Shown here one piece after another: positions 40,624 through 52,858 of a DNA stretch of 64,000 nt. The DNA is taken from contig CBDCUL010000011.1 in NCBI GenBank assembly GCA_965222855.1, forward strand, positions 62,001-126,000. The letters run 5' to 3'. A model generated the notes under the pieces. The model searched no databases. It was not told the origin of the DNA and worked only from the letters and a program-made list of their open reading frames with translations. Within the stretch, counting starts at the first letter, position 1, and the number at the start of each line of letters is the position of its first letter. A program made the translations under genes and the position numbers. This DNA comes from JABABV01 sp965222855. GTDB lineage: Bacteria > Bacillota_I > Bacilli_A > Mycoplasmatales > JABABV01.

Positions 40624-42350
40624 TATTTACCATTTCCTTTATTAAACTTGTCAACTAATATTTGAACTTCTTCAGCAGTTTCACAATCAAGTGCGCGTTG
40701 CGCTAATGCTTTTGCATCAGGCATATTGATTTGAGCAATTTGAGCACGTGTGCGAAGAATTGAAGATGCTGACATAGATAGTTCGTGAATTCCCATTCCG
40801 ATTAAAATTGGTACAGCAGAGACGTCGCCTGCCATTTCGCCACACATTCCAGTTCAGACGTTATGTTTTTTACCAGCTTTAATAACATTATTAACTAATG
40901 TTAGAATTGATGGGTTTAATGGTTGGTATAAATATGCAACCGATTCATTCATTCGATCAGCTGCCATTGTGTATTGAATTAAATCATTTGTTCCGATTGA
41001 AAAGAAATCAACATATTTTGCAAATTTTTCAGCTAACACAGCAGCTGCAGGAATTTCAATCATCATTCCAACTTCAATATTTTGGTCGAATGAAATTTTT
41101 TCACTAGTTAATTCTGCTTTAATTTTATCCAGAAAAGCAATTGATTCTTTTAGTTCTTGCACAGTTGCAATTAAAGGAAACATAATCGCAAGTGTTCCGT
41201 GATTTGACGCACGTAGTAATGCTCTTAGTTGTGTTCTAAAAATTTCTTTACGATCTAAGCATAAGCGAATTGCGCGATAACCTAGGAACGGATTCATTTC
41301 TTCGGGAAACTTAAAGTAGTTTAATGTTTTGTCCCCACCAATATCTAGCGTACGAATAATCACACGTTTGTTGCCCATTAAAGTTAATGCTTGTTTATAC
41401 GATTGAAATTGTGTTTCTTCAGTTGGTCATTCAGTACTGTCCATATATAAAAATTCTGAACGGAATAACCCAACTGCTTCTCCACCAACTTCAACAACTG
41501 GTAAAACATCATTAGGATTACCAATATTAGCAGCTAATTCAATTGCAATATTATCTTTTGTAAAAGTTGCAACGTTAATATATTTTTTTAATAATTCTGC
41601 TTCAATAGCTTGGGTCTTAATTAAATTTTTATGTTTAGTAATTTCTGCTTCATCAGGCGCGATAATTACATAACCATCATTACCATTAATAATCATTACT
41701 TGACCATCTTGACAATTGTTAGTAATATTTTTCAATCCTAATACAGCAGGAATTCCTAGTGAGCGGGCCATAATAGCAGCATGTGATGTGCGACCACCAA
41801 TGTTAGTGGCAAAACCTAGGACATATTTCTTATTTAACACCGCAGTTTGTGATGGTGTTAAATCTTCACTTACTAAAATAACTTGTTCACTAATAGCACT
41901 TAAATCAACTTCTGTTTTATGAGCAATAATTAGTTGCATACGATGACAAACATCTTTAATGTCGGCAGCGCGTTCTTGCATATAACTATCATCCATATTA
42001 GCAAAGATATCAACATATTTTTTTTGAACTTGAGCTAATGCGTAAGCGACGTTACAATTATTAGCTTCAATAATTTGTTTCATTTCTTTGATCATTGTTG
42101 GATCTTTGGCAATTTGTAAATGAGCATTAAAAATTGCTAATTTATCTTCGTCTAGATTATTTTTAGTAGCATTCTTAATTAAGTCATTAATTTGTTTTTC
42201 AGTTTCTAAAATAGCAGCATCTAATTTACTAAATTCTGCTTTTGGATCAGCTTGCTTTTTACTAAGATCTAATTCTTCTTCAATAATACGTAATACTTTG
42301 GCTTGGGCAATTCCCTCAGAAGCGTTAATACCTTTGATTATTTTGTTCAT
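40623..42350 (-). CDS. ptsI: PTS enzyme I
   Basis: A 575-aa phosphotransferase. The active His is in GGRTSHAAIMARSLGIPAV, the PEP-binding region in DIGGDKTLNYF and the metal site in EVGMMIEIPAAAVLA...FFSIGTNDLIQYT. It moves phosphate from PEP to HPr. The start is the ATG of MNKIIKGINAS behind GAAGGAGACC. The operon continues into a small membrane protein. Confidence 0.97.
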
Positions 42351-42433
42351 AAAGGTCTCCTTCAATATCATTTTTTTATATAAAAAATAAATATACGATA
42401 ATCTTATTCTACTACCTTTTAGTAAAAAATGCT

Positions 42434-42480
42434 AAAAAAATAAAAAAAATAACAATTTAATGTTATTTTTTTTATTTTTT
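42434..42480 (-). terminator. Terminator of ptsH
   Basis: A long AT-rich stem (AAATAACA / TGTTATTT plus A/T extensions) 20 bases behind ptsH, so ptsH and ptsI are separate units. Confidence 0.7.
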
Positions 42481-42500
42481 TCTTCTTTTTTTATGCTTTA

Positions 42501-42764
42501 TTAAATAATTTTATTAGACTGCATTACTTCTTTGATTGCTGCGATTGCTGCATCAGAGTCGTTACCGTCAGCTGTAATTTCAAATTCAGAACCAGTTTTA
42601 ACTGCAAGTGCCATAACATTCATAATTGATTTTAAATTAGCTGTTTCACCATTAGCTAATAAAATAATTTTTGAATTGAACTTTGAAGCAGCTGAAACTA
42701 ATAATGAAGCTGGACGAGCATGTAATCCAACAGGATCTTTAATGATACCTTTTAACGTTGACAT
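42501..42764 (-). CDS. ptsH: PTS phosphocarrier HPr
   Basis: An 87-aa protein. Active His15 in GLHARPAS; the regulatory Ser in LKSIMNVM is kept. It carries phosphate from EI to EIIA. RBS TAGGAGATAA. Lies beside the tRNA cluster. Confidence 0.97.
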   Translation of the reverse strand: MSTLKGIIKDPVGLHARPASLLVSAASKFNSKIILLANGETANLKSIMNVMALAVKTGSEFEITADGNDSDAAIAAIKEVMQSNKII

Positions 42765-42828
42765 TATATTATCTCCTAAAATATAGAAATATTTGTTTAA
42801 TTTAATATGGTGTATAAAAATATACAAA

Positions 42829-42902
42829 TGGAGCGGGTGAAGGGAATCGAACCCTCACAGTCAGCTTGGAAGGCTGAAGTTCTACCATTAAACTACACCC
42901 GC
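42829..42902 (-). tRNA. tRNA-Gly(UCC)
   Basis: 74 bases with encoded CCA. Acceptor GCGGGTG, anticodon loop CTTCCAA (UCC), T-loop GGTTCGATTCC. Confidence 0.95.
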
Positions 42903-43001
42903 AAAATAGTAATAATAATTATATAACAAAAATTTATTTTGTCAATCAATATTATTACTAGAATTATATAAATAATATAAATTAGTCGTTTCTAAACGAT
43001 A

Positions 43002-43078
43002 TGGCGCGCCTACCAGGACTTGAACCCGGAACCTCTTAGTCCGTAGCCAAACGCTCTATCCAATTGAGCTACAGGCGC
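43002..43078 (-). tRNA. tRNA-Arg(ACG)
   Basis: 77 bases with CCA. Anticodon loop CTACGGA (ACG, read as ICG), acceptor GCGCCTG, T-loop GGTTCAAGTCC. Confidence 0.95.
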
Positions 43079-43083
43079 ATATA

Positions 43084-43157
43084 TGGAGGTGCGAATCGGA
43101 TTTGAACCGACGATCAGGGAGTTGCAGTCCCACGCCTTACCACTTGGCTACCGCACC
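43084..43157 (-). tRNA. tRNA-Cys(GCA)
   Basis: 74 bases with CCA. Anticodon loop CTGCAAC (GCA), acceptor GGTGCGG, T-loop GGTTCAAATCC. Confidence 0.95.
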
Positions 43158-43214
43158 GATTTACACCAAAATATAATATCATAAAGTTAACAAAATTACA
43201 ATTAATTTAATTGC

Positions 43215-44630
43215 TTATTTTGATTTGAAAAAATTTGTATTATTTATTTTAGAATCAAAAATATATTCTAATTCCTGATAACTATTAATATTATTAAAAT
43301 CATTATAGATATAGTAGTTTTGATTCTCCTTCGGAAATTTTAAAACTTGTTGTTGTAATGGCTCGTTTTTAAAGTAACCTAATCCATCGCTTCCGTCTAA
43401 ATCAGCCGGTGAAGTTACTTTGTCATAAAGCGATTCAGCAACTGGCATATAGTTAACATATTGAAAATTTGAATATGCTTTATTTTCTAAAAAATTAATA
43501 AAACGATAAACATTATTTAAACGAGTCCCGCCAACATATTTACTAATCATAATATTATCAACTGCTAAATTATTAACCGCCGGAGCGATATAGGCAAAAT
43601 CAGTTGCTTTAATAACATCGCTACTATCATCTAGATTTAAATAAGAAGTAATAGCATCGCCATTGTAGCCCATCATTGCATTAGCATGTGTTGGCCCATA
43701 GTAACTGAAATCATCAGCTTGAGTTTGGTCCATTCTTTTAATGGGGCGAACTTTAAAGTTTTTGCTATCTTTAGCACTAAATAAATCCATAAAGTCACCA
43801 TAACTATTATTAGCCATATTTTTAATAGCATTGACTTTGATGTCACTGTTTGGATTTGGATTGTTGTGTGTGTTGTGTAATACATTGTGAACATTATTAC
43901 CAATTAATAATAGATTTCTTAAATCGTTGTTAAAATCTAGTTTTGGTTGGAAAAAGTTTTTTGATGTTCCAAAAATATTATGATGATCACCAGTTTTACC
44001 ATTTTTAGCAATTGTGTAATAAGGATTTCCTGTAATTAGGAAATCTAGTGTTTGCACTCAATTTCACGTATTGTTAAAATGATTGTTTGATAATTTGTTA
44101 ACAATTGAGCTATCTGGCATAATTGCACCATGGTTTTGATAGTCACTAAAGTTGTAAGTAACTGTTATAAATTGTCAAAAATACGGAATTGAATAGTTAA
44201 ACATATTCGGGTTATATGCTGCTAATTTTGAATATAACTGCTCTGTTAAGAAGTTTTTTTCAAATTTTTGGCCATCATCGCCTTTAGTATTTTTTAAGAA
44301 AGTTAATTTATTATAATCAATTTTTTGCACTAAATTATTAGTAATGAAGTTATTAGTCATATAATCACTAGGAATTATAATGTCATAACTTTTGGGATTT
44401 AATAATAATTGAGCTCGCATTTCTTCATTAGTATTAATCGAATCAATATGAACTTTTAAATGGGTTTCTTGTTGAAACTCACTAATAATATCAGGATTAA
44501 TATAATCATCAAAAGTTGTTAAATAAATATCACTACTAAAAAATTTATGATCTAGAGCTAAAAATAATGTTGAAAAACCGACTGCTCCAACGAGTGATAA
44601 TGATAAATATCATTTAAAGTTTTTCTTCAT
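43215..44630 (-). CDS. potD: Spermidine/putrescine-binding protein
   Basis: A 471-aa exported solute-binding protein with an N-terminal anchor (about residues 6-27) and no lipobox Cys. SYDIIIPSDYMT and the later ...YNGDAITSYL and YMPVAESLYDKV are characteristic of PotD-type proteins, but it is longer than the usual ~350 aa. Its start overlaps the potC stop as TAATG. Last gene of potABCD. Confidence 0.88.
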
Positions 44631-45424
44631 TATTGTCACCTCTTTTTATTTAATCAATGTTGTCTGACACAACGAATGATACTAGTAATTGATAAAATAA
44701 TAATGATAATACTAGAGAAAGCCAAAGTATATGCTTTGATTCCTTTAGACATTGAATAAATTATTGTTGATACTGTATCGTAATGATTTCCAATTGCAAA
44801 TTTTGTAATTACAAAATCATCAAAAGACATCATAAAGGTAATCGCACAAGCACCAACGATGGCTGGCATCATATAGGGAATGACAACATTAAATAAAGTT
44901 GTTATTTTTTTAGCGCCTAAGTCAGAACTAGCATGAAATAAATTTTCATCGATTTTTTTCATTCGTGGTCACATCGTTAAAATTGCATAAGGAATATTGA
45001 AAACAATATTAACTAATATTGTTGCAAACAATCCTTGATGAATACTAAAAGCAGTAAAAATGATTAAAATTAATAATAAAAACATTAGTCCTGTAATAAT
45101 ATCCGGCATTGCAATTGATCAATTTAGAGTTTTTAAAACAAAGTTATTGATGCGTTTATTGTTACGACGCATTGCTAAAATAACATTAAAACTAAAGACA
45201 ACTGAGAAAAACATCCCAATTAAACTAATCATTACTGTTAGTAAAATTGCTTTTAAAAATGAAGCATGATGTAATAAACTATGGTAATTACTAAATGTAA
45301 AGTGGTGAAAAATACTTAAAATGTTTCCTTTTGCACTAGGAGCATTAAATGATCAAATGACAATAAAAGTTAATGGTAAATAAATCATCATTAAAAATAT
45401 ATAGAGATATAATCTTTTAAACAT
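44630..45424 (-). CDS. potC: Polyamine transporter permease PotC
   Basis: A 264-aa permease with about six spans. The EAA-type loop ENLFHASSDLGAKKITTLFNVVIP is the contact site for the ATPase. It ends with ..QHWLNKKRWQ, where UGA gives both Trp. It overlaps potB by 8 bases and potD by 1. Confidence 0.93.
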
Positions 45425-46226
45425 TGCTATCACCACGATAACTATGTTTAAAAATTAAATTTAATAACATTTTGAATAAACCATAAAAACTGAAAATAAC
45501 AACACAGCTAATAATTGTGATTGTGATTGCTAAATTAATTAGATTTTGGTTAACTGAATTATAAATTGTTTGCCCAATCATAATATGATTGGCCCCGATA
45601 AATTGCGGAATAGTTACTGAGGTAGCTAGTGCTAAAAAAGTCATTGTGATTCCTGAAATAACTCCAGGTAAAATCAAAGGAATGACAACTTTATAAAAAG
45701 TACCTCAACGTTTAGCGCCTAGATCATAACTAATTTCAATTAAGTTTTTATTGATTTTACTCATAACAGTATAGATTGGAATAATCATTAATGGTAGGAA
45801 AATATAAATGCCACCAAGCACTAAACCGATGCTACTTTGAGTAAAAATTGGGTTGAATAAAAAGTCAAATAATGTTTTTAAACCAATTAATTTCATTAAA
45901 GCATTAATTCACATCGGTAAAGTAGCTAAAAATAAAATTTGGCGTTTTCAAAAAGTCGACTCTAAATTATGTAAATAGTAGCAAAAAAAGATTGCTAAAA
46001 CAACACAAATCATTGTTGTAATAAATGAAATTAAAAGTGAGTAAAAAATAATGTTTCAAAAATTAACAATATCATTAGCTTGACGATAATGATGAAATGA
46101 AAAAGATCAGACGATTTTTTCTAAATCATAATTAGTAAACGACATAATAAATGTTAAAATAATTGGAATAATAATAAAGATTGTTAAGAAAAGAAAATAT
46201 GGTCAAAGTTTTAGTTTATTCGACAT
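45417..46226 (-). CDS. potB: Polyamine transporter permease PotB
   Basis: A 269-aa permease with six spans and the EAA-type loop KNLIEISYDLGAKRWGTFYKVVIP. It pairs with PotC to form the channel. It overlaps potA by 3 bases at its stop region and potC by 8, typical of a tight operon. Confidence 0.93.
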
Positions 46227-47790
46227 TTTCAACATATTCATCAATAATGATTGATGATGACTTTCAATAAATTCCCACTAATGGTGAATTTGGCACATCA
46301 TCAATATAAGCTTTATAAGTAATGCCATCTTCAGCAGCAATATAAATTTCAAAATAACCATCTTTTTCTAAACGACGAATAATTTTTCCTTTTAACATTA
46401 TTTGTGGATCTTTAATATTTGTTACTTTTATATTGTGCGGATCAATTTTAATCACTAATTTAGCATCTAAATATGCTTCTAAATTAGTGCTTATTTCATA
46501 CGTATGATGATTTCATTCAACGTGGTCTTTATCAACTACAGCAACGTTATATATGTAAGTACTGTTGTCAAATGGTTTCATAACATGAACGTTGCTAGCA
46601 TTTCATTTGATAGCAACTTTTTTTGTTTTTGGTTTAGTTGTAGCATTAACTAAATAAGTTCCTTCATTAGTTGATATTGTAATTGAGAATACACTACCTT
46701 GGTATTCAGTATTAATCACAGTCCCATTAATGAAACCTTTATTATAAGCCACAATTTTAATATCTTCGGGTCGAACTAATACATCAACTAAGTTACCTGT
46801 AATTAATTTTGTATTAACTGATCCAAATTGATATTTATTATTATTTCATTTGATCGTTTGATCATCAACAACGACAGCATCTTCAATGATGTTTGAATTA
46901 CCAATAAAGTTAGCAACTCATTCATTTTTAGGTTCTTCATAAATTTTATTAGGCGTATCTTGTTGAATGATATCGCCTTCTTTCATGACGATAATTTGAT
47001 CAGACATCGTTAAAGCTTCACCTTGATCATGCGTTACATAAATAAAGGTAATTCCTAATTCTTGTTGTAAACGTTTTAATTCTTTTTGCATTGTTTTACG
47101 TGTTAATAAATCTAGTGCTCCTAAAGGTTCGTCTAGTAGCAATACTTTTGGACGATTGATTAACGCTCGCGCAATTGCAATTCTTTGTCTTTGACCACCA
47201 GATAATTGGTGAATTTTACGATTTTCAAAACCACTCATATTTAATAATTTTAATAATTTTTTAACTTCATCAATTAAATATGTTTTATTTCATTTTTGAC
47301 GATCTTCTAAAGTTAATTGTTTGATTAATTTTTTTAAAGATTGTTTTGTTGAACTTAAGTCTTGATATTCTGCACTGTTTTTTTGATGACGTTTGAAAGA
47401 TTTTAAACGTTTATTTAAAATCTTTAATTCAAATGTTTGATCTTGAATATTGCTATTAATAGCAAATTTTTTCGCCTTTGGCCCATAGACGATATTTTCA
47501 AAAACGCTCATATGTGGGAATAAAGCATAATTTTGAAAGACAGTGTTTCATGGACGATTATAAGCAGGTAAGTCTTTTATATCTTCACCACGATACAAAA
47601 TATGACCATTATCGGGCGTTAAAAAACCAGCTATCATATTAATAGTTGTGCTTTTTCCACATCCGGATGGTCCTAGAAAAGTTATAAATTGGTTATCATA
47701 GATTTTTAAATTAAAATTATCAATAATTTTTTGACCTGCAAAAAATTTATCAACATTCTTCAATTCTATTAAAATTTTTTGTGTTTTCAA
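46216..47790 (-). CDS. potA: Polyamine transporter ATPase PotA, with long insert
   Basis: A 524-aa protein, longer than the usual ~370 aa. Walker A GPSGCGKST (about 40), signature LSGGQRQR, Walker B VLLLDEPLGALD, switch THDQGEALTM. Between Q-loop and signature is an insert of about 80 charged residues (ELKILNKRLKSFKRH...). The C-terminal regulatory domain is also enlarged. A large PotA of this kind is known in M. genitalium and M. pneumoniae. The start codon is TTG behind AAAGGGG. Confidence 0.94.
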
Positions 47791-47847
47791 TTTTCAAGCC
47801 CCTTTGCTTTTATTTAGATGATAATTTGATATGTATTATAGCATAAT

Positions 47848-48663
47848 TTAAGTTCAAATTGCGACAAGACTCATAATTGAAAACCCAACAATTACTCATA
47901 AGAAGTTCCATACTTTACAACATTTGGATCCTAAAACAGATTTACTTAAACCATGAAGCGTTCCCAAAAATAAGAATGTCCCTGCTGAAATAGCAATTAA
48001 AATTGGCATAATTAATTGGTTATCAAAGTTAAGTTTAATTGTATATCCTAAAATTAATCCTAAAGGTGTTGCTGCTGCAAAAATTACGAATAAAAAGATT
48101 TTAACTCAAGTTTTTGCTTTAGTTTTATAAAGTTCGATTGTTAGTGCTAACGAAGCGACTGTCTTATGACTTAAAATCGCAATTAACATAATTGTTGCAA
48201 TTCCACTACTAGTAGCAAGTCCTAATCCAGCTCCGGCAAAAAATGAATGTAGCGTTAAAGCTAGTGTTGTTGAACAAGCTAATATTAATGTGTTCGTTTT
48301 TGATAAAGTATTTTTAGTAGTTTTATCAATGTGAATTTCTTGGCTATCAAGATTAATATTACTATGATAGCGGTTATGATTGTAATAGGCAAATGAATGT
48401 TCAATTAATAAAAACAATAAAAACACTGACCCAACAATCAACATCACTACGGGGTAGTCGATATTTGGTTTTTGTTGATGAAATGCATCAATTGCATCTG
48501 GAATTAAATGAATCAACGCTGCTCCTAGAAAAACACCAGTCGCAACTGACTCTAACGAATCGAAAGTTTTTCCAATTTTAAAATGTTTTTTAATAATTGG
48601 AATTAAAAACCCAATCGTTGCTGCGGCAATAATAACAATGACGTAAAGCGTAATTTTTAGCAT
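47848..48663 (-). CDS. ZIP-family metal transporter
   Basis: A 271-aa membrane protein with about seven to eight spans. Metal-site motifs LHSFFAGAGLGL and ILSHKTVASLAL match TM4 and TM5 of ZIP carriers; further His lie in AALIHLIPDAIDAFHQ. A His-containing loop (NHNRYHSN) lies between TM3 and TM4. It probably imports zinc or another divalent metal. RBS AAGGAGT. Confidence 0.88.
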
Positions 48664-48731
48664 TAGTTGACTCCTTTTAAATTAAAATAATGATAAAAAG
48701 TTTAATATATTATTATATAATAAAGATTAAT

Positions 48732-50354
48732 TTAATGCAAACTTATTTTAAATTTATTATAAATATTTTGAAAATATTTATATTTACGTAAAAATTTAAA
48801 ATGCGATAAAACAAATAATAAATATTGATATTTAAAGATTAATGACAAGCCAATAATAATTGGTAATGATATTAATAAAGTGTAACTTCCGACTTGTAAT
48901 AAATTTATTATTGAGACGTGTAGTGTTTTAAAGTTATTAATAAATAATCATAAAATTAAAAAGGTAATTAACATTGTAATAATAAAAATAATAAATGATT
49001 TTATAAATGATCATTGGCTATACTTTTCGTTAATAATGTTTTTTAGACAATAATGACGAATTGCTAAAAAACGGTATAATGACGATATTGCTGTCGCAAT
49101 TAAAACCCCTTCAACTTTTAAAAATCAGACTAAAATTAATGATAATGAAATATTTAAAAACGCTTCAACGAATGCTTGTGATCGTGTTTCGCGAAATAAA
49201 CCATAACTAGTAATTAAAGTTCAATAAGGAATTCTTAATAAATAAAGTCCAGTTGTTAAACTTAATAAAATTGCTATTCCGATATTAAAATATTGACTAG
49301 GATAATTTTGACCAAAAAATGCATTAATAATGAATGGCGATATTAACGTATAGCAAATAAAAATAAAACTAATTATTAAAATTGTAAAATATTCATAATA
49401 GTTAACGAATAAACCAGATATTTTCTTTTTAATATTTAGATTTTGTCCAATTGGTGAACTAACTGAATAAATAACGTCTTCAAAAAGCATTCTAATAGTA
49501 GCACTAATTGCTAAAAAAGCACCATAAACAGAAATACTAATTAAAATTGCACTACCAAATTTAAATGAAGCGAAATTTAAAACTAAAATATCTAAATATG
49601 TAATTAAGAAGAAACAAATTTTATGAATAAAAGCATTTGAAAATATTTTACCTAATTTTAAATTAGTCGGCACTATTTGTAATTTAGGATATTTAAATTT
49701 AACAAAAATAGTAATTAATAAATATCCCGTAAAACCACCAATCGCAATAATCGATACTGGGATTAGTGAGTATCAAATTGTATGTGGTAGTGTAAAGAAT
49801 GGAATAATTGCTAAAGCACTAAATGAAACATTAAAAATTAAATTAAAAATATTAATAACATAATATTTTTGATCACTTTCTAAAATCATAAAATATTTTG
49901 CAAAAATAAAATAATTAAAAATTTTATTAGTTCCAGTTATTAAAACTAAACTCATAATGTATAGCAAACTAAAAGGCGTGTTATGTAACATTAAAGGAAA
50001 AATTATTGCTGACAATAATAAGAATAAAACGTAACCATAACCAATTTTTTTAAAAACTTTATGCGTATAAGATAAAATTTGATTAACTGTATCTCAATCT
50101 TTATTGAATAATGGTTTATATAACTTAAAAACTATTGCTGTCCCAATACCACCATCAATCACTGCTAGAAAGGCAGTTAATTGCATAGCGCTACGTGTTA
50201 CAGCATTAACTTTATCCGAAAATTTTGTAATTAATAAATACATCATCGCAAATGCGAACACTGCTGAAAAAATTCGATTAGCAATTGAAGAAACAATGAT
50301 ACTAATTGAAGATTTGATCGCTGTAGTTTTTTGATTGATAGTATTATTTGACAT
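48732..50354 (-). CDS. Flippase-like polytopic membrane protein
   Basis: A 540-aa protein with about 12-14 spans, no signal peptide and a short polar N-terminus (MSNNTINQKTTAIKSS). The arrangement resembles Wzx/MATE-type lipid or polysaccharide flippases, e.g. an early GGIGTAIVFKLYKPL region and paired-helix bundles, but this is a topology-based call. It lies next to another membrane protein, in no obvious pathway operon. Confidence 0.65.
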
Positions 50355-50372
50355 AGATAATATTATACATTA

Positions 50373-50927
50373 TTAAACCTTTTTAGCAATAAACTTTAAT
50401 GTTTGATCAATTAATAATGTTGCTGTTAAAATGATGATTGTTTGTAAAAATATTGAAAAGCTAACTTGTGAAATTTGAGCACTAGCAAAATTATTAATAA
50501 AACCTCAAGCTAAAAAATAACCAATCATAAAAATAAGGTTTGCAATAATAATTAAGATGTAATCTTGATGAATCACTAATTTTAAAAAATGAATTGTTAA
50601 AATAATCGCGACGCAGATAATGAAAGAAGCCATAATGTAATAATTGGCATCTTGATAAATAAATTCAACAATTGCAATCGACAACGATGCCCCAATTAAA
50701 GTTGGTAAAAAGGGCATTGTCACTGCAAAACCAATAATCACAATATAAGCGAAGATATAGCTATGTAATTCGCCAGTAATGTAATCGTATGGACTTGTGT
50801 TAATTCCGTCTAATAAAACACCGAAAATCAAAACTAGCATAAAAATAAACAGTGCGATGATCTCGTAATGAAATTTATAATAAAAATGGACTAATGGTTT
50901 GAATTTTTTTTTGTCAATTTTTTGCAT
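50373..50927 (-). CDS. Small polytopic membrane protein
   Basis: A 184-aa protein with about five to six spans and a basic N-terminus (MQKIDKKKFKPLVH). Its size and layout are similar to ECF-transporter substrate-binding (S) components, but no diagnostic motif was seen. RBS GGAGGTG. It precedes the flippase-like gene by 18 bases, suggesting co-expression. Confidence 0.65.
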
Positions 50928-50993
50928 AATAATAAAAGCACCTCCGTTAACACTCTTGCTTTATACTTATATTATATGTTAACTTTTAGAAAT

Positions 50994-51025
50994 AAAAAAA
51001 GTAAAGATTTATTAATCTTTACTTT
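50994..51025 (-). terminator. Terminator of the ATP synthase operon
   Basis: Stem GTAAAGATT / AATCTTTAC flanked by T and A runs, overlapping the last codons of atpC. Confidence 0.8.
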
Positions 51026-51428
51026 TATTTTTAATACTGATCCGATTTAGTGTTTGACTTAATTCAGAATTAAGACTATATTGGTTATCTTTATCACTAG
51101 TATTAGAGATTGCTTTTTGAATTCGTTCTAAATTTAATTGTTCTTGATTGATATCAATATTTTCAGCATAAGCAATATTATCAGTGATGATCGATGTGTG
51201 ATCACGTTCGACATAAAGAATGCCGCCTGAAATTGCCGCTTTACGTGTTTTATGCTCACTAATAATAGTCAGAATTGACACTTCAATTGTTGATACGAAT
51301 GGAACGTGGTTTTTTAGAATGCCAGCTTCTCCAACGGGAGTTTTCACGATAACTGAACTAATTTTATCATTAAAGAAAATTCCATTAGGAGTAATAATTT
51401 TTAGTTGAAAAAGAGAATTATTTTCCAT
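51012..51428 (-). CDS. atpC: ATP synthase epsilon subunit
   Basis: A 138-aa protein. The N-terminal beta-barrel (LKIITPNGIFFNDKISSVIVKTPVGEAGILKNHVPF) and C-terminal helices are recognisable. Last gene of the operon, 3 bases behind atpD. It couples gamma rotation to F1 catalysis. Confidence 0.94.
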   Translation of the reverse strand: MENNSLFQLKIITPNGIFFNDKISSVIVKTPVGEAGILKNHVPFVSTIEVSILTIISEHKTRKAAISGGILYVERDHTSIITDNIAYAENIDINQEQLNLERIQKAISNTSDKDNQYSLNSELSQTLNRISIKNKSKD

Positions 51429-51431
51429 AAA

Positions 51432-52841
51432 TTATCGTTGTTTCTTTAATTCTGCAGCTTTATCAATTGCTTGTTGAATAGTTCCAACTAATAAAAAGGC
51501 ATTTTCTGGTAAGTCATCATATTTTCCTAGAAGAATTTCTTTGAAACCTTTAATTGTTTCAACTACTGGGACATATGTTCCGGGAATATCAGTAAATTTT
51601 TCAGCAACATGAAATGGTTGTGATAAGAAATTACGAATTCTACGGGCACGCGCAACAGTTGTTTTATCAGCTTCAGATAATTCATCCATTCCTAAAATCG
51701 CAATAATATCTTGCAATTCTTTAAAACGTTGTAAAATTGATTTAACTTTTAGCGCTGTTGTGTAATGTTCGTGACCAATAATTTCTGGGTCAAGCATTCT
51801 TGAAGAAGAAGTTAATGGGTCAACAGCCGGATAAATTCCTAAAGCAAATATTTTACGATCAAGCACTGTTCGCGCATCTAAATGCGTGAACGTTGTTGCG
51901 GGAGCAGGATCAGTTAAATCATCAGCTGGTACATAAACTGCTTGCACTGATGTGATTGATCCTTTTTTAGTTGAAGTAATACGTTCTTGTAGTGCACCCA
52001 TTTCAGTTGCCAACGTTGGTTGGTAACCTACGGCTGAGGGCATACGTCCAAGGAGCGCCGATACTTCTGAACCAGCTTGTGTAAATCGGAATATATTATC
52101 AATAAATAATAATACATCTTGACCAGACACATCTCTAAAATATTCTGCCATTGTTAAACCAGTTAGTGCGACACGCATACGGGCACCGGGAGGTTCATTC
52201 ATTTGACCAAATACTAAAGCAGTTTTATTGATAACTTTAGATGCGATCATTTCATAATACAAGTCATTACCTTCACGAGTACGCTCACCAACACCGGCGA
52301 AAACAGAAAGACCACCATGTTCACGCGCAATATTATTAATTAATTCTTGTACGATAACAGTTTTACCAACTCCGGCACCACCGAATAGTCCAATTTTCCC
52401 CCCTTTTGAATAAGGTACTAATAAATCAATAACTTTGATTCCTGTTTCTAGAATTTGGGTTGAAGTTTGTTGTTCTTCGAAACTGGGTGCTTCACGATGG
52501 ATTGGCATAAATTTCGTTTTAGGATCAACTGGTGGTTTTTCATCAATTGGTTCACCTAACACGTTGAACATTCTTCCTAAAACTGCTTTTCCAACAGGTA
52601 CTGATATTGGCGCACCAGTATCAATAACATCAATTCCTCTGACTAGTCCCTCAGTCGGTCCCATGGCGATACATCTAACGACGTCATCACCAATATGACC
52701 AGCAACTTCGACAACTAAATCATGACCGTCACGTTTAATTCTTAAAGCGTTTAACAGATTTGGTAATTTTTGTTTTTCAAATCGGACATCAACAACTGGA
52801 CCAAGTACTTGGGCAATTTTTCCGATGTTTAAATTTTTCAT
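51432..52841 (-). CDS. atpD: ATP synthase beta subunit
   Basis: A 469-aa catalytic subunit. P-loop GGAGVGKT, GERTREGNDLYYEM, LVFGQMNEPPGARMRVA, LLFIDNIFRFTQAGSEVSALLGRMPSAVGYQPT. Normal length. Confidence 0.98.
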   Translation of the reverse strand: MKNLNIGKIAQVLGPVVDVRFEKQKLPNLLNALRIKRDGHDLVVEVAGHIGDDVVRCIAMGPTEGLVRGIDVIDTGAPISVPVGKAVLGRMFNVLGEPIDEKPPVDPKTKFMPIHREAPSFEEQQTSTQILETGIKVIDLLVPYSKGGKIGLFGGAGVGKTVIVQELINNIAREHGGLSVFAGVGERTREGNDLYYEMIASKVINKTALVFGQMNEPPGARMRVALTGLTMAEYFRDVSGQDVLLFIDNIFRFTQAGSEVSALLGRMPSAVGYQPTLATEMGALQERITSTKKGSITSVQAVYVPADDLTDPAPATTFTHLDARTVLDRKIFALGIYPAVDPLTSSSRMLDPEIIGHEHYTTALKVKSILQRFKELQDIIAILGMDELSEADKTTVARARRIRNFLSQPFHVAEKFTDIPGTYVPVVETIKGFKEILLGKYDDLPENAFLLVGTIQQAIDKAAELKKQR

Positions 52842-52858
52842 TATTCAAATCCTCCTTC